Assembly (NCBI GenBank): GCA_023403475.1
Contig: JAEYEL010000015.1
Location: 1 to 13,539, forward strand
Direction: 5' to 3'
Origin: Actinomycetes bacterium
GTDB taxonomy: Bacteria > Actinomycetota > Coriobacteriia > Coriobacteriales > Eggerthellaceae
Length of the DNA stretch: 13,539 nt
Shown here: positions 1 through 6,426 of the stretch, in pieces
How positions within the stretch are numbered: position 1 is the first letter of the stretch
How the letters are laid out: each line of letters starts with the position of its first letter
Program-made: the position numbers and the translations under genes
The notes under the pieces: model-generated
Databases searched by the model: none
What the model saw: the letters and a program-made list of their open reading frames with translations, nothing else
What the model was told of the DNA's origin: nothing

Positions 1-3
1 AAA

Positions 4-19
4 TGTTTCACGTGAAACA
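4..19. other. parS: parS centromere-like ParB-binding site 1
   Basis: The 16-bp perfect palindrome TGTTTCACGTGAAACA matches the widely conserved bacterial parS sequence. Dyad symmetry extends three bases further on each side, to positions 1-22. In the ParABS system ParB binds this site, spreads, and loads SMC for origin segregation. No parA or parB gene is inside the window. The site lies in non-coding DNA downstream of menE-menC. Confidence 0.93.
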
Positions 20-114
20 TTTCCAGCCGATACGGCTAGCTTCAGTCGCTTCATCCCTATTTGCCGGGATATTCGCCGACTATCCATCTCTCACCGCAGT
101 AGGGCAAGTGCAAG

Positions 115-130
115 TGTTTCACGTGAAACA
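115..130. other. parS: parS centromere-like ParB-binding site 2
   Basis: This is a second perfect 16-bp TGTTTCACGTGAAACA palindrome, 111 bp centre-to-centre from the first. It lies only 9 bp beyond the stop codon of the minus-strand menE-menC gene, so it occupies the 3' untranslated region of that gene. Two identical copies so close together make a chance match very unlikely. Confidence 0.93.
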
Positions 131-139
131 GGGCATCCG

Positions 140-3064
140 TTATTCAATCACTATTTGGTTGAACTGCACGTTCGCCAGCGCTGGGCGACAGAGGGCGCAG
201 CCGAGACCATGCTCGTTTCCCTCGCGATTGAGAGCGGCCGTTCCTCGCGCCACCGTGTAGGGAGGATCGGTCACATCAACGGTAAAGTAGCGCGACGTCG
301 CCCCGATGTCACCTGGCGCGTCGATGTCGGGCAGAACCTGGAAAGCTGCGTGCAAACGCTTCGACACGCCGGTATCGTACATGCCGCCCATCCACACCTG
401 CGCACCGCGCGCAAGGGCGGCCAGCGCGAAGTCGAGCGCCCCGCTCACGCCGCCGAACTTGCCTATCTTGATGGCGAAGCAGCGCAGTTCGGAATATTCC
501 AGAGCTTGATAAGCCTCGCGGGCGCACGTGAACGATTCGTCAAGGCAGATGGGCGTAGAAAGCGTGCGCTGCAGCCGTGACAGTTGCCCAAACACCGCAC
601 TCTTACCGCCGCGCTGCGACACGCGGCTCAAATCGAGCGGCTCTTCTATCCACGCCGCGCCGCATGCATCGAGCGCGCGCAGCTCGCCCATATCGCGCTC
701 CGTGAAGCTCTGGTTCGCATCAAGGGTGATCGTAAGCTGCGGAAACGCCTTGCGAACCTCGCTTACGCACGCAACCGAGCCGCCCGGCGCCACTTTCAGC
801 TTCACACGCTTGTAGCCCGCCTCTACGCAGCGCCTTACCGTCTCCACGGTTTCGGCGGGCGTGCCCAACCCGACCACCGCACCCGCAGGAACGAAGAAAG
901 CCGCCGCGTTCCCCTTGGCTGCGTCCATCTTTTTCTGCAGCAGCGCATATGCTTCGGCATTCTTCTCATTCACCGCGCCTAGGCGCTGCGCCTCTTCCGC
1001 AATGAGCTGCCAAACGGGCTTTCCCACTATCTTGCCGTACAAGTCCCACAAGGCAGGCTCAAAAGCCCCGCACGCCAAGGGAAACGCCACCGCATCGGGC
1101 AGCGCCGCCAGCGACGCAGCCGCCTCACGCGGGTGCAGATATGCTTCGGAAAGTACTTTCGGTGCAATGACCTGCTGCAACGCCGTTATGTCTTCGCCGA
1201 TGGTTTCTGGAAGATACCAGTTCGTGGCAAACGCCACGCATTCGCCAAGACCCGTGCGTCCCGCGTGATCGACAACCTCCACAAGTAGCGATTCGCGGTG
1301 CGTGAGCGTCATCTTCGCCGTTTTGAAGGGAGCCTTGAACGGAATGCGCAGCAAGTAGAGCGTGATGCGCTTGATTTCCAGACGGTTCTCGTACAAGCAC
1401 TCCACCGCAGCCCTGTCCACCTTCCCCACACCCGTGCGCGGCAGCTCATCAACGGCGAAAAAGTAACGTGGCATGTACAATTTCGACAAGCGCGGGGCAA
1501 GCTGCGCATACACTGAAGCGGAAAACGCGAGGGGATGCTGCTGAGCCTGCCCGTGCGCTCGCTCGATGAACGCCACCGGGCGACGCCCCCACTTCGCATC
1601 GGGCACGCCGAACACAAAGGCATCGGCAACGCCAGAAACGCGCAGAAGCCTGTCGGCAATTTCTGCCGGGTACACGTTTTCCCCGCCTGACACGAACATG
1701 TCGTCCGTGCGCTCCTTCACGTAGAGCTTGCCTGCACGCAGCGCCGCCGTATCGCCCGTGAGAAAGAAGCCGTCAACTGTGAAGGCCGCCCGTGCGTTCA
1801 CGTAACCCTGGAATACGCCGGGGCCGCGCACGGCGAGTCGTCCGTAGCCTTCCGCATCGGCATCGACAATGCGCGCCGCATATCCCTGCACAAGCTGTAA
1901 GCCTCCGTCGAACCGGCGCGTGACCAGCGTATGCGCCACGTTGCTGGATGTTTCGGTCATGCCGTAGCTGGCATACACGCGCGCATCGGCACGCAGCGCC
2001 GAAGCCAGCGTCTTCCTGTTCAGAGCGCCCCCGCCAAGCAGAATGCAACGATACTGCGACAAAACACCGCGATCGTCTGCAGCAAGCAAGTCTTGCAGCA
2101 TCTTGTCAACCACGGAGATATGCGTCACGCCCAAAAGACGTGCGTCGTCAAGCACGCGCCGCGCGTCGAACTTTCGATACAGAACGAAGGAGCTGCGATT
2201 CAGAATGCTTCGAACAACAATCTGCATGCCGCCGATATGGTACAGGGGAAGCGCCGCCTGCCAAAGGTCTTCGTTCAGCTCGCCAAACGATTCGTTGGAC
2301 GCGCGTGCCGACCCCAGCAGATGGCGCCACGTAAGGGGAACAGCCTTCGGCTTGCCCGTCGTTCCCGACGTGAACATAACAAGCGCACGCTCGTCGGCAT
2401 CGAACAAGTGGGCTTGCCGCTCCGCAAAGTGAATGGCCTCCTCTTCGGCATCCTGTTGCGCCCCCATGATAACCCGCCCACGGCGGTATCCCTGCGTGGG
2501 CGAATCACCGCCACGCTGCTGCGCAAGCAGGGGAAACCCCCACGGTTTCACATTGCGCTGCGCACCCGCGCCGCGCACCGCATCGGCATTTCGTTGTGCA
2601 CCTGCGCCGCGCGCCGCATCGGCATTGCGCGCAGAGCCCCCGTTGCGCAAAGGAGGGTTTTCGCAAAAGCCACGCCCTTCCAAATCTGCTTTCACATGCG
2701 CAAGCAGACTTTTCGCCTGATCCTCGTCAATGCGATACAGAGGTCGAGAACGGAGACTTCTTTCCAAATCAAGCCGACGCGCCTGCTTCTCCGCCGCCGT
2801 AAGCCTGTTGTTCACGGGAACGAGCGCGAACGCCCCGTAGGCCGCAGCCAGTACAAGAAAGACGAATTCGGGACAGTTCGGCAAATCGACAAGCACGCAG
2901 TCGCCGTGACGCACGCCTGCATTCTGCAACCTGCGCGCCATGCCGGCGGCTATCAGGCGCGCCTGCCGAAACGTGTAACGCTCCACTCTTCCGGTCTCAT
3001 CGACAAACGTGAAGCACACCCGACCCGGGCTCATGCGCACTATGCTTTCAAACACGCCGATCAT
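140..3064 (-). CDS. menE-menC: MenE-MenC fusion: o-succinylbenzoate-CoA ligase / o-succinylbenzoate synthase
   Basis: A single 974-residue frame carries two consecutive menaquinone-pathway enzymes, both expected to be cytoplasmic. Residues 1 to about 555 are an AMP-forming acyl-CoA ligase: P-loop TSGTTGKPKA near 233-241, SYGMTET near 366, LTGDT near 435, and the C-terminal PRTGVGK lysine near 548. Residues from about 560 are an enolase-superfamily OSB synthase. It has the KxK pair (755/757), acids D782, E807 and D842, the second base K866 in the KIGKFGG segment, and a GGMYDTG loop. All expected catalytic residues are present. Residues about 131-204 form a low-complexity insert absent from ordinary MenE. 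I chose ATG at 3064 because AGGG lies six bases upstream; GTG at 3088 and ATG at 3070 are alternatives with poorer spacing. It lies downstream of menB on the same strand. The fusion could be confused with two genes, but no stop or start signal separates the halves. Confidence 0.93.
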   Translation of the reverse strand: MIGVFESIVRMSPGRVCFTFVDETGRVERYTFRQARLIAAGMARRLQNAGVRHGDCVLVDLPNCPEFVFLVLAAAYGAFALVPVNNRLTAAEKQARRLDLERSLRSRPLYRIDEDQAKSLLAHVKADLEGRGFCENPPLRNGGSARNADAARGAGAQRNADAVRGAGAQRNVKPWGFPLLAQQRGGDSPTQGYRRGRVIMGAQQDAEEEAIHFAERQAHLFDADERALVMFTSGTTGKPKAVPLTWRHLLGSARASNESFGELNEDLWQAALPLYHIGGMQIVVRSILNRSSFVLYRKFDARRVLDDARLLGVTHISVVDKMLQDLLAADDRGVLSQYRCILLGGGALNRKTLASALRADARVYASYGMTETSSNVAHTLVTRRFDGGLQLVQGYAARIVDADAEGYGRLAVRGPGVFQGYVNARAAFTVDGFFLTGDTAALRAGKLYVKERTDDMFVSGGENVYPAEIADRLLRVSGVADAFVFGVPDAKWGRRPVAFIERAHGQAQQHPLAFSASVYAQLAPRLSKLYMPRYFFAVDELPRTGVGKVDRAAVECLYENRLEIKRITLYLLRIPFKAPFKTAKMTLTHRESLLVEVVDHAGRTGLGECVAFATNWYLPETIGEDITALQQVIAPKVLSEAYLHPREAAASLAALPDAVAFPLACGAFEPALWDLYGKIVGKPVWQLIAEEAQRLGAVNEKNAEAYALLQKKMDAAKGNAAAFFVPAGAVVGLGTPAETVETVRRCVEAGYKRVKLKVAPGGSVACVSEVRKAFPQLTITLDANQSFTERDMGELRALDACGAAWIEEPLDLSRVSQRGGKSAVFGQLSRLQRTLSTPICLDESFTCAREAYQALEYSELRCFAIKIGKFGGVSGALDFALAALARGAQVWMGGMYDTGVSKRLHAAFQVLPDIDAPGDIGATSRYFTVDVTDPPYTVARGTAALNREGNEHGLGCALCRPALANVQFNQIVIE
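2453..2671 (-). repeat. In-frame repetitive insert in the MenE domain
   Basis: This segment encodes about 73 residues between the N-terminal ligase subdomain and the P-loop. It contains two direct 36-bp copies (2551-2586 and 2587-2622) plus a 10-bp start of a third, giving a repeated 12-residue unit RNADA(A/V)RGAGAQ. It also contains a perfect 8-bp inverted repeat, CGCCCACG (2475-2482) with CGTGGGCG (2495-2502). Composition is Arg/Gly/Ala/Gln-rich, unlike the flanking ligase. The limits are approximate. It resembles in-frame palindromic elements known from other bacteria, but that relationship is inferred. Confidence 0.6.
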
Positions 3065-3297
3065 GCACATCCCTGCTATCTTGCTCACGCTTGCAATTGC
3101 TCACGCTCGTAAGAGCCTATGAAAAACCCAAGGAACTCCTTCGCCGCTTCGCTTCCCCACGTATGCCGAACCGCCACAAAACCTTCGGCGCGCGGCAGGG
3201 CTTGCACCTGCCCGATCTGCCAGCCTTGCCGGCCTTGCGCTCGCCAACCCGCGTTGTCCGGTATGCCGTGCGCACCAAACCCCCGCAGATAGCGCCT
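3065..3297. other. Intergenic spacer between menB and menE-menC
   Basis: These 233 bases hold no convincing gene. A short hairpin is visible, GGCAGG (3194-3199) pairing with CCTGCC (3207-3212), but it has no adjacent T-run in either direction. I see no strong promoter. Whether menE-menC is transcribed from menB or from its own start cannot be decided here. Confidence 0.5.
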
Positions 3298-4137
3298 TTA
3301 CGGGAACTTGGGAAACTTCGAGAAGTCGGGCGCACGCTTTTCTTTGAAGGCATCGCGCCCTTCCTTCGCTTCGTCGGTTGTGTAGTACAGAAGCGTCGCG
3401 TCGCCCGCCAGCTGCTGAAGACCCGCCAACCCATCGGTTGAGGCGTTGAAGGCAGCCTTCATGAAGCGCAGCGCCGTAGGGGAAAACTGCATCATCTCAC
3501 GCGCCCACGCAACGCATTCCTCTTCCAGCCGCTCGAAGGGAACAACCTTGTTGACCAGACCCATCTCAAGCGCTTCGGTCGCTGTGTACTGACGGCACAG
3601 ATACCATATCTCGCGCGCTTTCTTCTGACCTACAATGGCAGCCAAATAACCCGCCCCGTAACCGGCGTCGAAGCTGCCCACCTTAGGCCCTGTCTGTCCG
3701 AAGGCGGCCGTTTCCGCCGCAATGGACAGATCGCACACGATATGCAGCACATGCCCGCCGCCTATGGCGTAACCGTTCACCATGGCGATGACCGGCTTGG
3801 GAACCACGCGAATGAGCCTCTGCAGATCGAGCACGTTCAGCCGCGGAATGGAATCCTCGCCCACATAACCGCCGTTGCCGCGAATCTTCTGGTCGCCGCC
3901 GCTGCAGAACGCCTCGTCTTCGTGGCGCCCGCCATGATTCATGCCGGTCAAGATGATGACGCCAACGGAGACGTCGTCGCGCGCGACTGTGAACGCGTCG
4001 TAAAGCTCGTTGACAGTGAGCGGGGTGAAGGCATTTCGGCGCTCGGGTCTGTTGATGGTGATTTTTGCGATGCCGTCGGCTGTTTCATAGATTATTTCGC
4101 GATAGTCTTTTCCCTTTTGCCAAACAACGTCGCCCAT
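3298..4137 (-). CDS. menB: 1,4-dihydroxy-2-naphthoyl-CoA synthase (MenB)
   Basis: This is a crotonase-fold enzyme of 279 residues that cyclises o-succinylbenzoyl-CoA to 1,4-dihydroxy-2-naphthoyl-CoA in menaquinone synthesis. Seen: an N-terminal WQKGKDYREI segment, the oxyanion-hole region FCSGGDQKIRG (about 78-88), GYAIGGGHVLHIVCDL (122-137), QTGPKVGSFD (148-157), and a C-terminus rich in Lys/Phe/Pro ending KFPKFP, all typical of MenB. The Gly in QTGPK, where some actinobacterial homologues have Asp, fits the bicarbonate-dependent class; this is a family-knowledge inference. The start at 4137 is preferred over an upstream in-frame ATG at 4182 because AAAGGAG lies five to six bases before it. 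It precedes menE-menC on the same strand with a 233-bp spacer, and a sigma70-like promoter lies about 110 bp upstream. Confidence 0.97.
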   Translation of the reverse strand: MGDVVWQKGKDYREIIYETADGIAKITINRPERRNAFTPLTVNELYDAFTVARDDVSVGVIILTGMNHGGRHEDEAFCSGGDQKIRGNGGYVGEDSIPRLNVLDLQRLIRVVPKPVIAMVNGYAIGGGHVLHIVCDLSIAAETAAFGQTGPKVGSFDAGYGAGYLAAIVGQKKAREIWYLCRQYTATEALEMGLVNKVVPFERLEEECVAWAREMMQFSPTALRFMKAAFNASTDGLAGLQQLAGDATLLYYTTDEAKEGRDAFKEKRAPDFSKFPKFP

Positions 4138-4245
4138 GGCAACTCCTTTGCGAACCCCATTGATGAGAAACGTCTCGCTCACGGCGGGCGAGAGCGCAGC
4201 CGTTTTATGCGCAGCACTACCCTACATCCTGCATAAATTATGCCC

Positions 4246-4274
4246 ATAATACACAAGATGATGGTGCAGCACAA
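4246..4274 (-). promoter_or_regulatory. Putative sigma70-type promoter for menB
   Basis: On the minus strand, a TTGTGC -35 box (4269-4274) and a TATTAT -10 box (4246-4251) are separated by exactly 17 bases. The predicted transcript would have a leader of about 100 nt before the menB start at 4137. It is based only on box match and spacing. Confidence 0.45.
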
Positions 4275-4444
4275 CGAAAATATTTTCTGCGGAACAAAAA
4301 CTGCATCCGGGTTGCATCCGAGAGAGAGATCCACCCTAGGAAACCGCTTTGGAACCCGCCCAAAAAGGCAAGATCGAAGACGAACTGCAACATACCCAAC
4401 CTAATAAAGAACGCCTTCGTCGGCGAGACGGCGCAGCGTCGACC

Positions 4445-4479
4445 AGCAAGCAGCAGTCAGCAAGCAGCAAGCAGCAAGC
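4445..4479. repeat. Heptanucleotide tandem repeat (AGCAAGC)
   Basis: There are five contiguous 7-bp units: AGCAAGC, AGCAGTC, then three perfect AGCAAGC. The last unit runs into the left arm of the adjacent hairpin. Seven is not a multiple of three and no gene covers it, so copy-number change would not affect a protein. Confidence 0.85.
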
Positions 4480-4512
4480 CCGGCACTCCGAAATTACGGA
4501 ATGCCGGGCTTG
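4475..4512 (-). terminator. Strong hairpin, possible terminator after the Gly-X-Pro gene
   Basis: An 11-bp perfect outer stem, CAAGCCCGGCA (4475-4485) with TGCCGGGCTTG (4502-4512), encloses an inner TCCG/CGGA stem (4487-4490 with 4497-4500) and an AAATTA loop. It lies about 145 bases beyond the stop of the minus-strand zinc-ribbon gene. Neither side has a clear T-tract, so intrinsic termination is uncertain; it could instead stabilise mRNA ends. Confidence 0.5.
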
Positions 4513-4588
4513 GGGAAACACTCGATTTGTTGATGTGCGCTCAGTCAGCTCGGGGCGCGCAATGCCGAACTAAGCTCACAGAGCTTTT

Positions 4589-4696
4589 GGAGCTTTTGGA
4601 TCTGCAGGCGCCTTCGCCGCTCACGGAGCTTTTGGATCTGCGGGCGCCTTCGCCGCTCACGGAACTTTTGGAGCTGCGGGCGCCTTCGCCGCTCCC
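4589..4696 (-). repeat. Three tandem copies of a 36-bp repeat spanning a stop codon
   Basis: The units lie at 4589-4624, 4625-4660 and 4661-4696. In the reading frame of the minus-strand zinc-ribbon gene each unit is 12 codons. The first copy read begins GGA and encodes GAAKAPAAPKVP. The next two begin TGA and would otherwise encode AAKAPADPKAP. The gene therefore stops at the junction of copies one and two. Confidence 0.9.
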
Positions 4697-4953
4697 GGTG
4701 CGCCCGAAGTTCCCGACGCGCCCGGCGCTGCAGGTGCCGCAGGCATGCCCGACGCACTAGGCACACCCGGCGCACCCGGAGCCGCCGGAGCGCCCGGAAC
4801 ACCAGGTGTGCCCGGAACACCCGGCATTCCGGGAAAAGCTCCGAAGTCTAATGGCTCGCCGCATTCGTAACACTCGTCGTCGTCAGGCTCAACGAACGCA
4901 CCGCATTTGGGACACTTCAGCTCAACGGAAGCGCCCGCCGGTCTAAAACACAT
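4657..4953 (-). CDS. Small zinc-ribbon protein with Gly-X-Pro tail
   Basis: This is a 98-residue protein of unknown function. A zinc-ribbon knuckle pair, CPKC (14-17) and CYEC (28-31), is followed from about residue 40 by a tail of Gly-X-Pro triplets (GMPGVPGTPGVPGAP and similar) that degrades into an Ala/Pro/Gly-rich end. No signal peptide or membrane segment is visible, so it is probably cytoplasmic. The start is supported by AGGAAGG about eight bases upstream, nearly the same leader as the MFS gene 59 bp upstream, so the two may be co-transcribed. The 3' end lies within a 36-bp tandem repeat and two further copies follow the stop. Zinc ribbons with disordered tails often act as adaptors, but nothing here identifies a partner. 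Confidence 0.72.
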   Translation of the reverse strand: MCFRPAGASVELKCPKCGAFVEPDDDECYECGEPLDFGAFPGMPGVPGTPGVPGAPAAPGAPGVPSASGMPAAPAAPGASGTSGAPGAAKAPAAPKVP

Positions 4954-5012
4954 GGGAAACCCCTTCCTCTAACCGCATTCAGCCTTGACCCTTCGCCACC
5001 AACTCGAAAAGC

Positions 5013-6197
5013 CTACTTGAAACGGCACAGCGCAACCGCGCCCGTTCCGATGAAGCCGACGACGCACATGGCAATGCCCAACGTCATCCACTGATCGCCC
5101 GCAGGCCCAAGGAACATGGGCGGAACGAAGCTGCCAAGGAACTGACCCAGCGACTGGACGAGCATCAAAAAGCCCATGCCTATGCTCATAAGCTGCGGCT
5201 TTCCCAAAACGTCGATATAGGACGTAAGGCACATGACCGGGCCGCCCAAGCCAATAAGACCCATGATGATAGCGCCTGCCCAAACGCCTACTCCCGTGCT
5301 GGTCAACAGCAGGAAGGCGCACGGACCCATGGCCAAGCTCGCAATGATGTAGAGGGGCTTGCAGCGACCTATCTTGTCAGAAAGTATGCCGAAAGTCGTG
5401 GAGGACACAACAGCGAGCAGCATGGGAAGCGTGCTCACGAAGCCCGAAAGCGTGGCGTCCATGCCCTGGGACTGCAACCACGTGGGAGAAAACGCCAGCA
5501 CAGAAAGAAGCGTCATGTTGTAGCAGAGGAAGCCCACGAAGAACAGCAGCGTGTTAGGTTTGAACAGTTCCGCGTAGCGCACTTTCTCTTCCGCAACAGC
5601 CTCTTCGGCAGGCGCGGGAGCATTCTTCAACCTGACCACGAAGAACACCAGAAACGCCAGAATGATGGGAATCACACCGTAGAAAATCCACGTTCCGGCA
5701 AAGCCGAAGGCACCGAAAACGCTTGCGGTGGCAACGCCGCCGATAACCGACCCCAGGCACACCCAAAGCGCCCAAATGCCCGTTGCCGACCCAATCTTGT
5801 CGGGCGAAACGTACTTCTGCACGCAAAGAGGGCCGCAGATGGTCACGAAGATGAAGGCAACGCCCTCTATGCCGCGCGACACGATAAGGGTGATGCTGTC
5901 GGCTGCGAACATGCCGAGAACGGCGCCTATCAAGGAAATGAGCGCCGCTGCCAAAAGCACGTTTTTCGGCCCGACTTTCTTGGCGAGCGCGCCTGTCGGA
6001 ATGGCGAGCACGATGCCCACGAACGTGAAGATGGACATCAGCCACGATGCCGTCGATGCATCCATGCTGTACTGAGCCATAAGGTCGCCCATGATAACGG
6101 GCACTTTGTACTGGGTGGTGGCAATTGCCGTTCCAAACAGGAGCATCGTTACAGCAATAAGCGGCCAGCTCTTGTACTGATCTTTGTTAGCTTCCAT
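5013..6197 (-). CDS. Major facilitator superfamily transporter
   Basis: This is a 394-residue integral membrane protein with about twelve hydrophobic segments in two halves. They are joined by a charged cytoplasmic loop around residues 185-205 (rich in Ala/Glu/Lys). The loop between helices 2 and 3 contains the MFS signature region, here GALAKKVGPKN, and the second half has the matching FGILSDKIGRCKPL. It looks like an anion/nitrate-type or general organic-anion MFS carrier; the substrate is not identifiable. The start at 6197 is chosen because AGGAAGGGG lies five bases before this ATG, whereas the frame could open at 6269 without a ribosome site. It follows the molybdoenzyme and ferredoxin genes on the same strand, separated by 229 bp and a terminator. 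That context suggests it moves the substrate or product of that enzyme, by read-through or from its own promoter. Confidence 0.95.
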   Translation of the reverse strand: MEANKDQYKSWPLIAVTMLLFGTAIATTQYKVPVIMGDLMAQYSMDASTASWLMSIFTFVGIVLAIPTGALAKKVGPKNVLLAAALISLIGAVLGMFAADSITLIVSRGIEGVAFIFVTICGPLCVQKYVSPDKIGSATGIWALWVCLGSVIGGVATASVFGAFGFAGTWIFYGVIPIILAFLVFFVVRLKNAPAPAEEAVAEEKVRYAELFKPNTLLFFVGFLCYNMTLLSVLAFSPTWLQSQGMDATLSGFVSTLPMLLAVVSSTTFGILSDKIGRCKPLYIIASLAMGPCAFLLLTSTGVGVWAGAIIMGLIGLGGPVMCLTSYIDVLGKPQLMSIGMGFLMLVQSLGQFLGSFVPPMFLGPAGDQWMTLGIAMCVVGFIGTGAVALCRFK

Positions 6198-6286
6198 GAA
6201 TTCCCCTTCCTTAAACGTAGCACATGCCTGAAGACTTGCGTGAAACCCTCCGATGCGAACAGCGGGCATTCAGATTCGGCAGAATC

Positions 6287-6407
6287 GGGGCCCGCCGCAA
6301 AACGACGCCTTTCGGAAAACGAGACCCGCCGAAAAACGAAGCTCTCCGCGAGGCAAAATCCGCCGCAAAGCGAAGCCCGCCACAAAAGGGGCCCGCCGCG
6401 AAACGGG
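6287..6407. repeat. Degenerate 16-18 bp tandem array
   Basis: About seven imperfect units of the form CCCGCCGCAAAACGAAG run through this intergenic stretch (6291-6307, 6308-6324, 6325-6341, 6342-6359, 6360-6375, 6376-6391, 6392-6407). Each couples a GCCG-rich half with an A-rich half. It lies between the ferredoxin subunit and the MFS gene, and its final units form the terminator hairpin. Confidence 0.6.
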
Positions 6408-6411
6408 CCCC
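6384..6411 (-). terminator. Intrinsic terminator of the oxidoreductase pair
   Basis: Read on the minus strand, the 8-bp GC-only stem GGGGCCCG / CGGGCCCC with an 8-base loop is followed directly by TTTT. It begins 16 bases after the stop codon of the ferredoxin subunit. It should end or attenuate transcription before the MFS gene. Confidence 0.65.
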
Positions 6412-6426
6412 GTAGGGCGGATAAGC

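Larger units (their letters stand above)
4275..4656. other. Gene-free region with repeats and a hairpin
   Basis: No coding frame here is convincing. The left part (4275-4440) shows nothing recognisable beyond the upstream side of the menB promoter. The middle has a heptanucleotide tandem repeat followed by a strong hairpin, and the right end has two post-stop copies of a 36-bp tandem repeat belonging to the neighbouring Gly-X-Pro gene. These are listed separately. Confidence 0.6.

Noticed and set aside
2551..2632. Frameshift or assembly error in the MenE insert
   Set aside because: The repeats are 36 bp and keep the frame, and both flanks rejoin the ligase sequence in register, so an in-frame insert explains it better.
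1931..3112. Long plus-strand open frame opposite the MenE domain
   Set aside because: It is antisense to a gene with all its family motifs, is Arg/His-rich as expected for a GC-rich shadow frame, and has no family resemblance or ribosome site.
3117..3434. Minus-strand 105-residue frame after menB
   Set aside because: It overlaps the menB 3' end in another frame, is very basic and low-complexity, and has no ribosome site.
4445..4479. Possible CRISPR array
   Set aside because: The units are 7 bp with no spacers and no cas genes; this is a simple tandem repeat.
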